From Anaerolineae bacterium (GTDB taxonomy: Bacteria; Chloroflexota; Anaerolineae; B4-G1; SLSP01), in contig JAFGSL010000528.1 in assembly GCA_016934645.1 (NCBI GenBank), positions 1 through 14,109 on the forward strand: a DNA stretch of 14,109 bases, given 5' to 3'. The position numbers and the translations under genes were made by a program. Positions within the stretch are counted from its first letter, which is position 1. Every line of letters starts with the position of its first letter. Of the stretch, positions 13,511 to 14,109 are shown one piece after another. Below the pieces are notes generated by a model. It ran no database searches and was not told the DNA's origin. It saw only the letters and a program-made list of their open reading frames with translations.

Positions 13511-13948
13511 AACCGTTCTCCTTCGGTAATGAGCTGCTTGAACGTTGGATGGATCATCCTTGGATTTGCCGGATTGTTGGTCACCGACTGCCAACCGGGA
13601 CCAGTGCCATCGCACCCAACATCGACGATAGAATCAGAAATGTCACCTACAGCGATCGTCACCGTTTCAGCCACAGCGCATACGCCCGTTACACCGGCTT
13701 GGAACGCCGTGAAGAGCTGGGCATACCAGCTCACCGGCTATCAGAAGGGCAACCTCGACGAGATTGCCACATCTGACTACGACCTCATCGTCATCGATTT
13801 AACGCGCGATGGTTCAGAGAATTATTTCACATTTGCGGAAATTCGCAACATCCCGCTTTCTACCACGCAAAATGTTACCGAAGGTGGTATGGTTCTACCA
13901 AATGATAATGCTACCAAAGGAGAACCATGGCCACAGACGAAAAAATGA
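13505..13948 (+). pseudogene. GH114/TM1410-like secreted protein, truncated by an insertion sequence
   Basis: The reading frame is 147 codons from ATG 13505 (GAGGGA at 13491-13496 upstream); ATG 13529 is an alternative. It starts with a hydrophobic signal segment (VGWIILGFAGLLV) followed by Cys, resembling a lipobox although Asp at -1 is atypical. A Ser/Thr/Pro linker (about residues 30-66) follows, then the beginning of a GH114-like barrel: VKSWAYQLTGYQKGNLDEI and DYDLIVIDLTRDGSENYFT. Family members run on for about 200 more residues after this point. Here the similarity stops at about FAEIRN (near 13845), and the frame continues through insertion-sequence end repeats to a TGA at 13946-13948 inside the transposase gene. 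The gene is therefore broken, with the 3' part expected beyond the right end of the element. Its product would have been an exported sugar-polymer hydrolase related to the divergent neighbour. Confidence 0.68.
13889..13928 (+). promoter_or_regulatory. Hairpin covering the transposase start codon
   Basis: ATGGTTCT (13889-13896) is the exact reverse complement of AGAACCAT (13921-13928), with a 24-nt loop containing the AAAGG of the ribosome binding site. Pairing in a long transcript would cover the end of that site and the first two bases of the ATG. A GATAAT (13904-13909) in the loop could serve as an internal -10 giving transcripts without the upstream arm. Confidence 0.45.
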
Positions 13949-14109
13949 AAATCGCTGAACGCTATCAGTATCTACAACGGATGCTACGCCGCTACCGGGA
14001 AGCCGACCGCGGTACGAAGAGGGCGCTACTTGACGAAATGGAAGCGCATACCGGGATGCATCGCAAAGCGCTGCTGCGGCGCTTGCACAGTGACCTGGAA
14101 CGCAAAGCA
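13927..14109 (+). CDS. Transposase (DDE integrase-type), N-terminal fragment
   Basis: There are 61 open codons to the window edge, starting MATDEKMKIAERYQ with AAAGGAGA (13916-13923) just upstream. The fragment is strongly basic and helical (QRMLRRYREADRGTKRALLD, then HTGMHRKALLRRL). It resembles the N-terminal DNA-binding helix-turn-helix region of IS481/ISNCY-like integrase-type transposases, which bind element ends. The catalytic DDE domain would lie beyond the edge, so the family is not certain. It interrupts the GH114-like gene, and the broken reading frame overlaps its first 22 bases in another frame. Confidence 0.6.
   Translation, partial: MATDEKMKIAERYQYLQRMLRRYREADRGTKRALLDEMEAHTGMHRKALLRRLHSDLERKA

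Larger units (their letters stand above)
13857..14109 (+). mobile_element. Left end of an insertion sequence (partial, runs off the right edge)
   Basis: The start is placed by the loss of GH114 similarity near 13845 and the first of four TACC-core repeats. TTCTACCA occurs at 13858-13865 and 13893-13900. A longer pair, AATGTTACCGAAGG (13871-13884) and AATGCTACCAAAGG (13907-13920), matches at 12 of 14 positions. Such repeats at an element end are typical of transposase-binding sites. A transposase gene follows at once. The exact boundary, terminal inverted repeats and target duplication cannot be fixed because the right end is outside the window. Confidence 0.6.

Overview
The window is bacterial, moderately GC-rich DNA (my impression is high 50s percent; not counted) with clear AGGAGG-type ribosome binding sites and ATG, GTG and TTG starts. 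The protein mix suggests an environmental, probably anaerobic or thermotolerant member of Chloroflexota (Anaerolineae-like). That mix is UroD-like methyltransferase-fold proteins, GH114/TM1410-type hydrolases, a Pro-tailed DPW-containing small protein, and a Tat-exported flavodoxin. The taxonomic call is inference. No rRNA, tRNA, CRISPR array or riboswitch was recognised.

Layout. (A) 1-1199, minus strand: the 5' end of an ApnL-like lactonase gene, preceded by an ApsD-like Gfo/Idh/MocA oxidoreductase. Together they look like the first two steps of D-apiose catabolism, cut by the window edge. (B) 1220-1801: a divergent promoter pair and a small Ala/Gln-rich protein of unknown function. (C) 5574-1808, minus strand, four genes in order of transcription: CrtI-like FAD oxidoreductase, HD-domain protein, Tat-lipobox flavodoxin, CPBP membrane protease. 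A perfect 17-bp hairpin separates the HD and flavodoxin genes. The last two genes overlap by one base (TAATG). (D) 5689-6142: a good sigma70-type promoter and a small three-helix membrane protein starting at GTG.

(E) 6140-12723, plus strand: a short repeat array, then a five-gene cassette. Its genes are UroD-like protein 1, a PF12831-type FAD oxidoreductase, UroD-like protein 2, a 702-aa membrane hybrid histidine kinase with a C-terminal receiver, and a HAD-family protein. An imperfect inverted repeat sits between the first two. The last three genes are 4 bp apart or overlapping. This is the part of the window most likely to be an uncharacterised pathway: two UroD-fold enzymes (a fold that includes cobamide methyltransferases and true decarboxylases) around a flavoenzyme, with a sensor kinase in the same transcript and no corrinoid protein in view.

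(F) 12764-14109: a leaderless GH114-like gene on the minus strand. Divergently, with overlapping 5' ends, lies a GH114-like secreted protein gene broken after roughly 115 codons by the left end of an insertion sequence. The transposase of that element runs off the right edge. The element end carries direct repeats and a hairpin that covers the transposase start codon.

There is no stretch of more than 300 bases without a gene. The longest intergenic gap is 5575-5758.
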